DNA from: CAMTWB01 sp037441775 | Lineage (GTDB): Bacteria > Desulfobacterota > Syntrophia > Syntrophales > CAMTWB01 | Direction: 5' to 3' | DNA: 64,000 nucleotides | Assembly: GCA_037441775.1 (NCBI GenBank) | Contig: JBBIRO010000010.1 | Span: forward strand, 1-64,000 | Shown here: one piece after another, positions 1 through 7,699 of the stretch | How the letters are laid out: the number at the start of each line of letters is the position of its first letter | Position numbering within the stretch: position 1 is the first letter of the stretch | Program-made: the position numbers and the translations under genes | Notes under the pieces: model-generated | What the model saw: the letters and a program-made list of their open reading frames with translations, nothing else | What the model was told of the DNA's origin: nothing | Databases searched by the model: none

Positions 1-250
1 CTCGAGGGCAGGGGAATTCAGACCTTTTACGAACTACTCAATTATCAGGAATCTAAATATTTCTTGACACCAGAAGTTCATCTGTAGTAATTTAGCGCCA
101 AATTCATGAAAGGTTAAGTTGTAAATTCCTTCCATTCGGAGATACTCCAGAATCAAGATTGAATACCCGATATAGATCCTTGACTGTTGCGAAATTAGAC
201 TCCCTTAAAGGAGACGGCTGCTGGTGCTTCATTTGGGCTGGTTTAGTCTT

Positions 251-316
251 GGCGACTTCGTAACAAATTACAAAACCGTTGATTATGGGACGGCTTTGTA
301 AAGAGTTGGCTTTGTA
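251..316 (+). repeat. Dispersed intergenic repeat, copy A
   Basis: It starts with GGCGACTTCGTAACAAATTA and about 35 bases later has GGGACGGCTTTGTAAAGAGT. The same two blocks, in the same order and at similar spacing, occur at 1762, 5357, 26788 and, reversed, at 45070. It is degenerate, non-coding and sits upstream of rho. Confidence 0.6.
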
Positions 317-341
317 GTACCGCCCCTTGATGGCGGTTGTG

Positions 342-375
342 CTGTTGCCTGTCGCCAGGCAATGGCGGGCAACAG
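342..375. other. Strong imperfect hairpin upstream of rho
   Basis: CTGTTGCC (342-349) pairs with GGCAACAG (368-375), and inside it CGCCA (353-357) pairs with TGGCG (363-367), leaving loop GGCAA and a TGT bulge. No U-run follows, so it is not a typical intrinsic terminator. A second small hairpin (CACCGG/CCGGTG) follows near 393. It could be a leader structure in rho mRNA or part of a palindromic repeat. A related GGCAAC/GTTGCC palindrome is found at 43125-43139. Confidence 0.45.
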
Positions 376-489
376 GCTCGCTTAAGCAGGCATCACCGGG
401 CTGACCGGTGCAGTACCGCCGCTGACTATTTATGATATTGGCGAAGAAGCTCCATCGGGGAGCATATTAATTAATTTGAGAAAAGGCTT

Positions 490-1737
490 ATGAATATTGG
501 AGAGATAAAGAGGCAGCCGATAAGTGCTTTAACCAACTTGGCTAAGGAATTAAACGTTGTCGGCGCCAGTGGAATGCGACGACAAGACTTGATATTTGCC
601 ATTCTCCAGGCACAGGCGGAAAAGAACGGATTGATATCCGGCGAAGGCGTGTTGGAGATACTTCCCGATGGCTTTGGATTCCTACGGGCGGTTGATTACA
701 ATTACCTTCCCAGTCCGGATGACATTTATATTTCTCCTTCCCAGATCCGCCGCTTCAGTCTCAGAACCGGGGATACCGTATCCGGCGAGGTGCGGCCACC
801 CAAGGATGGGGAAAAATATTTTGCTCTGCTTAAGGTAGATCAGGTAAATTTCGAAGGTCCCGAGGTCTCGCGTGACAAGATTCTTTTTGACAACCTGACA
901 CCCCTTTATCCCGAGGAACGCTTGAACCTGGAATATGATCCTGAGAATTTATCAACCAGGATCATGGATTTATTTGCCCCCATCGGCAAGGGGCAACGGG
1001 GGCTGATCGTCTCTCCTCCCCGGGCCGGCAAAACCGTTCTTCTACAGGATATAGCTCACAGCATCGAGGCTAATCACAAAGAGGTCATCCTGATGGTCCT
1101 CCTGATTGACGAGCGTCCCGAAGAGGTGACCGACATGCAGCGCAGCGTCAAGGGAGAGGTCATTTCATCCACCTTTGACGAACCGGCAACCAGGCATGTG
1201 CAGGTCGCTGAGATGGTGATCGAAAAGGCCAAACGGCTGGTGGAGCATAAACGGGATGTAGTAATATTATTAGACAGCATAACAAGGCTGGCCCGGGCTT
1301 ATAATACAGTCGTCCCGCCCAGCGGCAAGGTTCTGTCTGGCGGGGTGGATTCCAACGCCCTGCACAAGCCTAAACGCTTCTTCGGGGCGGCCAGAAACAT
1401 TGAGTACGGCGGCAGTTTGACCATCATCTCCACTGCCTTGATTGACACCGGCAGTAGAATGGACGAGGTTATTTTCGAGGAATTTAAGGGAACGGGCAAC
1501 ATGGAACTCCACCTGGAGCGCAAGCTGGCCGACCGCCGGGTATTTCCCGCCTTTGATCTGGTACGCTCCGGGACCAGGAAGGAGGATCTCTTGATACCGA
1601 AGCATAATCTCAACCGGATCTGGATATTGCGACGGCTTTTGCAGGAGATGAATCCGGCCGATGCCATGGAGTTTATCATTGACAAGGTTAAAAAGATGGA
1701 CACGAATCAGGCATTTCTTGATTCGATGAACAAGTGA
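490..1737 (+). CDS. rho: Transcription termination factor Rho
   Basis: This is the hexameric RNA-dependent ATPase that ends transcription at C-rich, poorly translated RNA. The 415-residue length is that of the family's short form, without the large N-terminal insertion seen in some actinobacteria. The N-terminal helical domain (about 1-45) is followed by the cold-shock-like RNA-binding domain with GFGFLR near 60. The Walker A region SPPRAGKT lies at about 175-182, Walker B VVILLDSITR near 256-265, and the R-loop and C-terminal helices follow. It is the first gene of a co-directional set with rpmE, prfA and prmC, an order common in proteobacteria. The ATG is preceded by AAAGG. Nothing is truncated. 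Identification is very secure. Confidence 0.98.
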   Translation: MNIGEIKRQPISALTNLAKELNVVGASGMRRQDLIFAILQAQAEKNGLISGEGVLEILPDGFGFLRAVDYNYLPSPDDIYISPSQIRRFSLRTGDTVSGEVRPPKDGEKYFALLKVDQVNFEGPEVSRDKILFDNLTPLYPEERLNLEYDPENLSTRIMDLFAPIGKGQRGLIVSPPRAGKTVLLQDIAHSIEANHKEVILMVLLIDERPEEVTDMQRSVKGEVISSTFDEPATRHVQVAEMVIEKAKRLVEHKRDVVILLDSITRLARAYNTVVPPSGKVLSGGVDSNALHKPKRFFGAARNIEYGGSLTIISTALIDTGSRMDEVIFEEFKGTGNMELHLERKLADRRVFPAFDLVRSGTRKEDLLIPKHNLNRIWILRRLLQEMNPADAMEFIIDKVKKMDTNQAFLDSMNK

Positions 1738-1761
1738 TGTTATTATGCCCTCGTCATCGTT

Positions 1762-1814
1762 GACGAACTCGTAAAAACTCAGCGAAACGTAAATTTTGGG
1801 GCGGATTTGTAAAT
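1762..1814 (+). repeat. Dispersed intergenic repeat, copy B
   Basis: GACGAACTCGTAAAAACTC is followed by AAACGTAAATTTTGGGGCGG and ATTTGTAAATGG. It matches copies C and D block for block. It fills most of the rho-rpmE gap and ends about 20 bases before the rpmE ribosome site. Confidence 0.65.
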
Positions 1815-1851
1815 GGTGATGATAATAAATTCAAAGGAGGACAGCTTCAAC

Positions 1852-2097
1852 ATGAAAGAAGGAATTCATCCGGCGTATCACAAGACAACCATATCCTGTG
1901 TTTGCGGCACGGTGATAGATACCAGATCGACGAGAAAAGATATCCGGGTAGAGATATGTTCCCAATGCCATCCCTTCATGACCGGTAAACAGAAGATAGT
2001 GGATACCGCGGGCCGGGTAGAGAGATTCAAGAGAAAGTATGCCGTAAATGAAACGCCGGTCGAGAAAAAAAATGTTAAATCCAAGGCAGGAAAATGA
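1852..2097 (+). CDS. rpmE: 50S ribosomal protein L31
   Basis: Structural protein of the large ribosomal subunit. It begins MKEGIHPAYH, the usual L31 start, and contains CVC near residues 16-18 and CSQC near 37-40, the four-cysteine zinc-binding (C+) form that also acts as a zinc reserve. I chose ATG 1852 because AAAGGAGG lies at 1833-1840 with ideal spacing; an in-frame ATG at 1813 would add 13 residues that L31 proteins lack and would lie before the ribosome site. It is 81 residues, slightly longer than usual because of a lysine-rich C-terminal tail. It sits between rho and prfA, a frequently conserved order. Confidence 0.95.
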   Translation: MKEGIHPAYHKTTISCVCGTVIDTRSTRKDIRVEICSQCHPFMTGKQKIVDTAGRVERFKRKYAVNETPVEKKNVKSKAGK

Positions 2098-2144
2098 CCC
2101 TGTCACCGGTTGAAGGCTTGTTATCTAATTTTACGAGAGTGTAA

Positions 2145-3218
2145 ATGTTTGACCGATTGAAGGATCTCGAGACGAGGCACCGGGAGCTGGAGGGTCTCCT
2201 CGGGGTTCCGGATGTTCTGAGTAAGCCCGCCTTATTTCAAAAATATGCCAAAGAACTTTCCGATCTGCACGACATTGTTAACGTTTATCGTCAATATGAG
2301 GATGTCAAGAATCAGAGCGATGAGGGGCAGGAGATCTTAAACGGAGACGATGAGGAACTGAGGATCATCGCCCGCGAAGATTTGCCGGCCCTCAGGGAGC
2401 GCCTTGAGTCCTTGAAGCAGGAGCTAAGAAGGCTCCTTTTACCCCGAGATCCCAATGACGATAAGAACGTCCTTTTGGAAATCAGGGCCGGAACCGGTGG
2501 TGACGAGGCCGCCCTCTTTGCGGCGGATCTCTTTAGAATGTACGCCCGCTATGCCGATACCCGCAAGTGGAAGACGGAGATCATGAGCTGCACTCCGGGT
2601 GGCGGTATGGGTGGCTACAAGGAGATCATCGCCCTCATCTCCGGGCAGGGCGCCTTCAGCCGCCTGAAATATGAAAGCGGCGTCCATCGGGTTCAGCGGG
2701 TACCCATAACCGAAGCGCAAGGCCGTATCCATACCTCGGCAGTGACGGTAGCTATCCTGCCGGAAGTCGAAGAGGTGGAACTAACCATCGATCCCAACGA
2801 GCTGCGGATCGATGTTTACCATTCCAGCGGCCATGGAGGACAGAGCGTCAACACCACCGACTCGGCGGTAAGAATTACCCACCTGCCGACCAACACGGTA
2901 GTTACCTGCCAGGACGAGAAATCACAATTGAAAAACAAGGCCAAGGCCATGAAGGTCCTTCGGGCGAGACTTCTTGATTCTCTGATCAGGAAGCAGCAGG
3001 CGGAGATCTCCGAGACCAGGAAAAATCAAGTAGGGAGTGGAGACCGGAGCGAACGGATCAGGACCTACAACTTTCCCCAAGGAAGGGTTTCGGATCATCG
3101 TCTCGGTCTTACCCTGTACAATCTGGAGCAGTTTCTCAATGGTGAAATAGAAGAGATCATCGAACCGCTGATCGCCCATCACCAGGCGGAAGCCCTCAGC
3201 AAGGCTGCCTGGGCGTGA
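2145..3218 (+). CDS. prfA: Peptide chain release factor 1
   Basis: Recognises UAA and UAG stop codons and triggers release of the peptide from the ribosome. The 357-residue protein has the full class-I layout. The codon-reading tripeptide P-I-T (187-189) lies in VPITEAQGRIHTSA; RF1 proteins have PxT here and RF2 has SPF, which fixes it as RF1. The universal GGQ motif is at 231-233 in SSGHGGQSVN; its glutamine is the target of the methyltransferase encoded by the next gene. The ribosome site is weak (ACGAGAG). The stop codon lies 13 bases before prmC, so the two are almost certainly co-transcribed. Confidence 0.98.
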   Translation: MFDRLKDLETRHRELEGLLGVPDVLSKPALFQKYAKELSDLHDIVNVYRQYEDVKNQSDEGQEILNGDDEELRIIAREDLPALRERLESLKQELRRLLLPRDPNDDKNVLLEIRAGTGGDEAALFAADLFRMYARYADTRKWKTEIMSCTPGGGMGGYKEIIALISGQGAFSRLKYESGVHRVQRVPITEAQGRIHTSAVTVAILPEVEEVELTIDPNELRIDVYHSSGHGGQSVNTTDSAVRITHLPTNTVVTCQDEKSQLKNKAKAMKVLRARLLDSLIRKQQAEISETRKNQVGSGDRSERIRTYNFPQGRVSDHRLGLTLYNLEQFLNGEIEEIIEPLIAHHQAEALSKAAWA

Positions 3219-3231
3219 TTGACAAAAAGCA

Positions 3232-4074
3232 ATGAACATCAGGGAGCTAATAAAAAACACTGCCCTTGCCTTTCATTCGCTCCATATTCCATCCGCCAGA
3301 CTCGATGTGGAGGTGTTGCTGGCGAATTTTCTTCAAATTGACCGCCTGGAGCTGATTAAACAACCAGATCGTTTGATTGCAGAGGAAGAGCAGGCAGGAT
3401 TCAGCTGTTGGGTGCGCCGACGCTGCCAGGGGGAGCCGGTGGCCTATATCAGCGGGTGCAAGGAATTCTGGTCTCTCCCCTTTGAAGTTAATCCCCAGGT
3501 ATTGATACCGCGACCGGAAACGGAACTCCTGGTGGAAGAAACCCTTAATGTGGCATCGTCGTCAGGGGACATCCGGATTCTCGATCTCGGCACGGGATGC
3601 GGCGCTCTGGCGGTCGCCTTGGCCCACGAATTGAAAGACGCCCGGCTTACGGCCACCGATATTTCCCCGGCGGCCTTGGATACCGCCCGGAGAAATGCCC
3701 GGATAAACGCGGTTAGCGGGCGAATAACGTTCCTTGTGGGGGATTTGTTTTCCCCGCTTAAGGACAGGTTTGATATTATTGTCTCCAATCCTCCCTACAT
3801 AGCAAGAGCCGATTTTCCTACCCTACCAATCGGGGTAAAGGGCTATGAACCAGCCTTGGCCCTGGTGGGCGGCGAGGACGGGTTAGCGGTAATAAAGCGA
3901 ATCATTGCCGCAGCGCCTGATTTTCTCCAGCCCGGCGGCTGGCTTTTGTTGGAAATTGGGGCCGGACAGCGGGATGATGTAGCTGGTTTTTTTAAGGAAT
4001 ATGGTTTCGATGAACCTTTTTTCCGGCGGGACTATGCCGGTCACTGGCGGGTAGCCCGGGCAAGGATGGTATAG
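3232..4074 (+). CDS. prmC: Release factor glutamine N5-methyltransferase
   Basis: Methylates the glutamine of the GGQ motif of release factors using S-adenosylmethionine. The SAM-binding motif DLGTGCGALA lies near 119-128, and the catalytic N-P-P-Y is at 186-189 in IVSNPPYIAR, typical of enzymes that methylate an amide nitrogen. The N-terminal helical substrate-recognition domain is present (about 1-75). At 280 residues it has the usual length. Its place directly after prfA, its substrate gene, supports the specific function. It ends 6 bases before murA. Confidence 0.96.
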   Translation: MNIRELIKNTALAFHSLHIPSARLDVEVLLANFLQIDRLELIKQPDRLIAEEEQAGFSCWVRRRCQGEPVAYISGCKEFWSLPFEVNPQVLIPRPETELLVEETLNVASSSGDIRILDLGTGCGALAVALAHELKDARLTATDISPAALDTARRNARINAVSGRITFLVGDLFSPLKDRFDIIVSNPPYIARADFPTLPIGVKGYEPALALVGGEDGLAVIKRIIAAAPDFLQPGGWLLLEIGAGQRDDVAGFFKEYGFDEPFFRRDYAGHWRVARARMV

Positions 4075-4080
4075 AGCTTC

Positions 4081-5328
4081 ATGGATAAAATGATAATAAA
4101 AGGCGGCCGACGCCTGGAGGGAGAGGTCAGGATCAGCGGCGCCAAGAACGCGGCCCTGCCATTACTAGTATCTGCTCTTTTGACGGAAGGGGTGTGTACC
4201 TTTCATAATGTCCCTAACCTCATGGATGTAAGGACGATCAGAAGGCTTCTGGGCAACATGGGTGTTCGAATAGAGGGTCAGGGGACGGTGACGGTTCAGG
4301 CCGCTGACCTGACCAACTGTGAAGCCCCCTACGATCTGGTCAAGACCATGCGGGCTTCTGTTTTGGTTTTGGGGCCGCTGGTCGCCAGGTTCGGGCGGGC
4401 CAGGGTTTCCCTGCCGGGAGGATGCGCCATTGGCGCCCGGCCGGTGGATCTGCATATCAAAGCCCTGGAGCAACTTGGCGCCGAACTTGAGCTAAGTGAG
4501 GGCTACATCGAAGCCCGGGCTTCCCGTCTCCGGGGCGCCGATATCCATTTTGATCTGCCTACCGTAACCGGTACCGAAAACATAATGATGGCCGCCTGTC
4601 TCGCAAGCGGCACATCACGGCTCAGTAATGCCGCCCGGGAGCCGGAGATAGTCAATCTGGCCGAGGCATTAAACGGCATGGGCGCCCGGATCACCGGTGC
4701 CGGCACCGACCTTATAACCGTTCAGGGGGTGGAGAAGCTTCACGGGGTTGAGGCGGCGGTGATCCCGGATCGGATCGAGGCCGGGACTTTCATGATTGCC
4801 GCCGGGATAACCGGTGGGGATATTATCCTGGCGGACTATCAGCAACAGCATCTGGATGCTCTGATTGAAAAACTTTTTGCCGCGGGGATACAGGTGTCAC
4901 GAGTCAAAAACGGGCTTAGGGTTTGCGGCCGCCAAACCATCAGTAACGTGGATATCAAAACCATGCCCTATCCAGGCTTCCCCACCGATCTGCAGGCCCA
5001 GTTCATGGCCCTGATGGCGGTGGGCACCGGCTTGAGCGTGATTACCGAAACGGTATTCGAAAATCGCTTCATGCACGTCAGTGAATTATTGCGAATGGGC
5101 GCCAACATTAGCATCCAGGGAAGAAGCGCCGTCGTTAAGGGCACCAGATTGAACGGGGCTCATGTTATGGCTACCGATCTGCGCGCTTCCGCCAGCCTGA
5201 TTTTGGCGGGGCTGGTAGCGGAAGGCGAGACCTCCTTATCCCGGGTTTACCACATTGATCGGGGCTATGAGGAAATAGAGAAAAAGCTATCCGGCTTGGG
5301 GGCCGAAATAACAAGAGTCAGCGGGTGA
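4081..5328 (+). CDS. murA: UDP-N-acetylglucosamine 1-carboxyvinyltransferase
   Basis: First committed step of peptidoglycan synthesis: transfers enolpyruvate from PEP to UDP-GlcNAc in the cytoplasm. The 415 residues form the two inside-out alpha/beta domains of the EPSP-synthase fold. It starts with the typical K-GG-R-L-EGEV-SGAKNAALP. The catalytic loop PGGCAIGARPVD places the active cysteine at residue 115, the E. coli number; Cys rather than Asp there predicts fosfomycin sensitivity for this enzyme. MurA is often found after prmC or before his genes in related genomes. Confidence 0.97.
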   Translation: MDKMIIKGGRRLEGEVRISGAKNAALPLLVSALLTEGVCTFHNVPNLMDVRTIRRLLGNMGVRIEGQGTVTVQAADLTNCEAPYDLVKTMRASVLVLGPLVARFGRARVSLPGGCAIGARPVDLHIKALEQLGAELELSEGYIEARASRLRGADIHFDLPTVTGTENIMMAACLASGTSRLSNAAREPEIVNLAEALNGMGARITGAGTDLITVQGVEKLHGVEAAVIPDRIEAGTFMIAAGITGGDIILADYQQQHLDALIEKLFAAGIQVSRVKNGLRVCGRQTISNVDIKTMPYPGFPTDLQAQFMALMAVGTGLSVITETVFENRFMHVSELLRMGANISIQGRSAVVKGTRLNGAHVMATDLRASASLILAGLVAEGETSLSRVYHIDRGYEEIEKKLSGLGAEITRVSG

Positions 5329-5356
5329 CAACTTATGATTTTTCTGGGCCATCTTT

Positions 5357-5523
5357 GATAAACTCGTTGAAAATCGGACAAACGTAAATTTTTTGGACAG
5401 CTTTGTAAAAAGTTCGCAGGTAAAGCGCGCAAATCACCAAAAATGAGTTGCGCTTTCCGTAGGTTTTGAATGACGAGGGATTTAGTTTGAACGCCGCATT
5501 CGGCCTTTATTAACGAAGTCGTC
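5357..5523. repeat. Dispersed intergenic repeat, copy C, with inverted ends
   Basis: The left end GATAAACTCGTTGAAAATC (5357-5375) is followed by AAACGTAAATTTT and GGACAGCTTTGTAAAAAGTT. The right end AACGAAGTCGTC (5512-5523) is the inverted counterpart of the family end GACGACTTCGTT. Inside, AAAGCGC (5422-5428) and GCGCTTT (5450-5456) can pair. The whole looks like a small (about 167 bp) palindromic, non-coding element. It fills the 221-bp gap between murA and hisD. Confidence 0.6.
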
Positions 5524-5549
5524 AGCTTTGTAGTGAGGATTATTAATCC

Positions 5550-6854
5550 ATGAGGGTGTTTCTTACCGCTGATCTTGATCTGAGAGGTATCGTGAAGCTT
5601 CTCCGCCGAGAAGCAGTCCAACTTGAAGACCATATCTCGAACACCGCGCGGGAAATTGTCGCGGCTGTCCTGGCCGAGGGCGATGACGCCCTGTGTCGCT
5701 ATACCCTGCTGCACGATGGTTATCCAATCGATACTGCCGCTATCGAAGCAACAGCCTTAGAGCTAGCGGCGGCCGCGGCGGAGGTGACTCCGGTCGATGC
5801 CGAGATATTGGAACAGGCCGCCCGGAGGATTGACGAATACCACCAGCAACAACTCAGAGCGCTCGGCAATGAGGACTGGCATTATCAGGAAGGAGAAGGG
5901 ATTAAACTTGGTCAACTGGCTCGCCCGCTTAAGCGGGTGGGTATCTATGCGCCTGGCGGACGGGCGGTCTATCCATCTTCGGTTCTGATGGCCGCGATAC
6001 CGGCCCGGGTAGCCGGGGTCAGCGAAATCTTCCTGGTCTCTCCTTTGCGCAATGGCCGGCTCAATCCGCTGGTTGCCCTGGCAGCGCGCATCTCCGGAAT
6101 TAACCGGGTTTTTAAAATAGGCGGCGCACAGGCTATCGCCGCCCTGGCCTATGGAACGGAAACGATACCCCCGGTGGACAAGATCGTTGGTCCCGGCAAT
6201 GCCTATGTGGCCGCGGCGAAGAAGCAGGTTTTCGGCCAGGTGGCTATCGACATGATAGCCGGTCCCAGTGAAATTCTCATTATTGCTGATCGCAAGTCCG
6301 ACGCGGCTTTAGTTGCAGCGGATATGATCGCTCAGGCGGAACACGATGAAATGGCCTGCGCTATTCTGGTCACTGACGATACGTCGCTTGCGGCAAGGGT
6401 GGAAGACGAGATTGCCCGGCAACTAATCGATCTGCCTCGGGGCGATATTGCCAGGCGCGCCCTGAAAGATCACGGAGCCGTGATCATCAGCCGGGATATT
6501 GCCGAGGCCTTTGAACTGGCCAACCTTTACGGTCCTGAGCACCTGGAAATAATGCTGCCGCAGCCGGAGTCCTGGCTTAAGAACGTCACCAATGCCGGTT
6601 GTGTTTTCCTTGGTGAATCCACGCCGGAGACGCTGGGTGATTATATGGCGGGATCGAATCATATTTTGCCGACCGGCGGGACCGCCCGGTTCTCCTCTCC
6701 TCTGGGGGTTTATGATTTTATCAAAAGGACCAGCCTCGTTTACTTTTCCCCGGAGAATCTGGCGGCTTTAGGAGCGGCGGCGGCTCGTTTCGCTCGCCTG
6801 GAGGGGCTTGACGGCCACGCGAGAAGCATTAATCTCCGGATTAAGCGTAAATGA
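5550..6854 (+). CDS. hisD: Histidinol dehydrogenase
   Basis: Zinc enzyme that carries out the last two NAD-dependent oxidations of histidine synthesis (histidinol to histidinal to histidine). The 434-residue length is normal. Family blocks are present in order: YAPGGRAVYPSSVLM, VGPGNAYVAAAKK, IAGPSEILIIAD, AQAEHDEMA with the zinc/catalytic Glu-His pair, GPEHLEIM, and a C-terminal GSNHILPTGG. No other his gene is adjacent in this window, so hisD stands alone between murA and a tRNA gene. ATG 5550 has a GAGGA site about 12 bases upstream. Confidence 0.97.
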   Translation: MRVFLTADLDLRGIVKLLRREAVQLEDHISNTAREIVAAVLAEGDDALCRYTLLHDGYPIDTAAIEATALELAAAAAEVTPVDAEILEQAARRIDEYHQQQLRALGNEDWHYQEGEGIKLGQLARPLKRVGIYAPGGRAVYPSSVLMAAIPARVAGVSEIFLVSPLRNGRLNPLVALAARISGINRVFKIGGAQAIAALAYGTETIPPVDKIVGPGNAYVAAAKKQVFGQVAIDMIAGPSEILIIADRKSDAALVAADMIAQAEHDEMACAILVTDDTSLAARVEDEIARQLIDLPRGDIARRALKDHGAVIISRDIAEAFELANLYGPEHLEIMLPQPESWLKNVTNAGCVFLGESTPETLGDYMAGSNHILPTGGTARFSSPLGVYDFIKRTSLVYFSPENLAALGAAAARFARLEGLDGHARSINLRIKRK

Positions 6855-6891
6855 CAGTAGCGGGACTTTTTACGATGCAGGCAAATAAATC

Positions 6892-6917
6892 TTGACAAAA
6901 AGCATATAACATATAGA
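6892..6917 (+). promoter_or_regulatory. Possible promoter for tRNA-Gly
   Basis: A perfect -35 hexamer TTGACA (6892-6897) lies about 50 bases before the tRNA. The best -10 candidate is TATAGA (6912-6917), which gives a spacer of only 14 bases, shorter than the ideal 17. Other AT-rich hexamers (TATAAC at 6905) fit worse. Position just after hisD and before the tRNA is sensible, but the spacing keeps confidence low. Confidence 0.35.
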
Positions 6918-6949
6918 AGGCAATCAGGAAAAACGGTCATAAATATTCG

Positions 6950-7026
<77 letters not shown>

Positions 7027-7109
7027 TTTGCCGTGGGAAACAGTTGTTTTTTCTTGCAATAAACTTTTCAGTGTGTTAGGTACATGTCATGATTAGAAGG
7101 TGTGGACGG

Positions 7110-7134
7110 GTGGGCTTATGCCCACTTTTTTTTT
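7110..7134 (+). terminator. Rho-independent terminator after tRNA-Gly
   Basis: GTGGGC (7110-7115), loop TTAT, GCCCAC (7120-7125), then nine T residues (7126-7134). This is a textbook intrinsic terminator and the clearest one in the window. It most likely ends the tRNA-Gly transcript. It overlaps a possible GTG-initiated upstream extension of rimP, so rimP should start after it. Confidence 0.88.
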
Positions 7135-7147
7135 CCCGAGACAAATT

Positions 7148-7627
7148 ATGTTGCCAAAGACGATGACTTACGACGAGCAAATTAGAAGCCTGGTTGAGCC
7201 GATTGTGGAAGCAGAAGGCATGGAACTGGTGGATTTGGATTGTCTTAAGATGAAGACCCGCTGGCTGGTAAGGCTCTACATTGATAAAGAGGGAGGCGTC
7301 AACCTGGAGGATTGTGCGTCAATAAGCAATCAGGTCGGCGATATCATGGATGTTCACGATCTGCCGGCAGGGCCCTTTACTCTGGAGGTTTCCTCCCCGG
7401 GCCTGGACCGGCCCCTAGCCAGGGACAAGGATTTTATCAGGTACCGGGGTTCGCGGATCAAGCTGAAGCTTAATCAGCCGGTCGAGGGGTCGAAAAATTT
7501 TACGGGAGTTTTGTTGGATTACATTGAAGCTGACGGAGGGAAGAAAATCCTCATGTCGATTTCGGATCGCTCCTTTGAGATACCCCGGAGTTTTGTGAAA
7601 AAGGCTAATCTGGTTTATGAATTTTAG
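7148..7627 (+). CDS. rimP: Ribosome maturation factor RimP
   Basis: Cytoplasmic protein needed for late 30S subunit assembly. The sequence from TYDEQIRSLVEPIVEAEGMEL onward matches the RimP N-terminal alpha/beta domain, and the second half (from about residue 85) gives the C-terminal SH3-like barrel. It heads the nusA-infB cluster as in most bacteria. The frame is open back to a GTG at 7100, but that start would lie inside the terminator at 7110-7134. I therefore take ATG 7148, although ATG 7163 (just before TYDEQ) is equally possible; neither has a good ribosome site. Function is secure, start is not. Confidence 0.93.
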   Translation: MLPKTMTYDEQIRSLVEPIVEAEGMELVDLDCLKMKTRWLVRLYIDKEGGVNLEDCASISNQVGDIMDVHDLPAGPFTLEVSSPGLDRPLARDKDFIRYRGSRIKLKLNQPVEGSKNFTGVLLDYIEADGGKKILMSISDRSFEIPRSFVKKANLVYEF

Positions 7628-7699
7628 TCATCGCTGAGAAAGCATTAACTACGGCATGGCATCAGGCAATAAAAGCAAGTCCAAGGCGTGGAGGGTAGT

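Larger units (their letters stand above)
1..489. other. Gene-free leader region upstream of rho
   Basis: I see no convincing coding sequence here. The stretch holds a copy of the dispersed intergenic repeat (251-316), a possible outward-facing end of the same repeat at 23-39 (reverse complement of a GACTACTTCGTAAAAGG-like end), and a strong hairpin at 342-375. The last 30 bases are AT-rich and carry a modest AAAGG ribosome site just before the rho ATG. The rho promoter and leader must lie here or further left. Which part is leader and which is inserted repeat cannot be decided by eye. Confidence 0.6.
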
